This document shows, piece by piece, positions 5,196-5,199 of a DNA stretch of 5,199 nt (positions within the stretch are counted from its first letter, which is position 1; the number at the start of each line of letters is the position of its first letter). Under the pieces are notes generated by a model. The model saw only the letters and a list, made by a program, of their open reading frames with translations, searched no databases and had not been told where the DNA came from. Both the position numbers and the translations under genes were made by a program. This DNA is from Candidatus Atribacteria bacterium (lineage in GTDB: Bacteria; Atribacterota; Atribacteria; Atribacterales; Atribacteraceae): assembly GCA_003561145.1 (NCBI GenBank), contig PWXL01000099.1, positions 1-5,199 on the forward strand. Reading direction: 5' to 3'.

Positions 5196-5199
5196 ACTC

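Noticed and set aside
1..5199. CRISPR arrays, tRNA or rRNA genes, insertion sequences
   Set aside because: No repeat-spacer pattern, cloverleaf, rRNA-like stretch, transposase or terminal inverted repeats were seen on either strand.

Overview
The window holds five protein-coding genes: one on the minus strand at the left edge and a compact plus-strand run of four genes that reads as a single operon. The organism looks like a Gram-negative-type bacterium. The binding protein has a cleavable signal peptide with no lipobox cysteine, the genes have strong AGGAGG-type ribosome binding sites, and the sigma-70-type promoters are AT-rich against moderately GC-rich coding DNA. The lineage cannot be fixed from this sequence; an anaerobe such as a spirochaete is only a guess.

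Layout. Bases 4-618 (minus) encode a HAD-superfamily hydrolase of subfamily IA, similar in motif pattern to YihX. Bases 619-869 are a divergent regulatory region with two well-formed, outward-facing promoters: CTGACA-17-TATGAT for the HAD gene and TTGATT-17-TATAAT for the operon. Around the operon promoter are a perfect 12-bp palindrome on the -10 box, three copies of TTGGGA/TCCCAA, and two mutually exclusive leader hairpins next to a very purine-rich ribosome binding site.

The operon is: a TAXI-type TRAP solute-binding protein (870-1853); a fused TRAP permease, small plus large membrane subunits in one chain (1838-3757, overlapping the previous gene by 16 nt); a DapA-family class I aldolase/dehydratase (3788-4720); and a small PPC/DUF296-domain protein (4734-5123). 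A perfect 9-bp GC-rich hairpin lies just past the binding-protein stop codon, inside the permease reading frame. No complete terminator is seen before the right edge, although the last bases could be the left arm of one.

Taken together, this looks like an uptake-and-breakdown cassette. The TAXI protein would capture an organic acid in the periplasm, the fused permease would import it using an ion gradient, and the DapA-family enzyme would cleave or dehydrate a 2-oxo acid through a Schiff base. The PPC protein is an accessory factor of unknown job. The substrate is not known. The aldolase keeps the Schiff-base lysine but lacks one tyrosine of the classical dihydrodipicolinate synthase triad, so a catabolic role is more likely than lysine synthesis.
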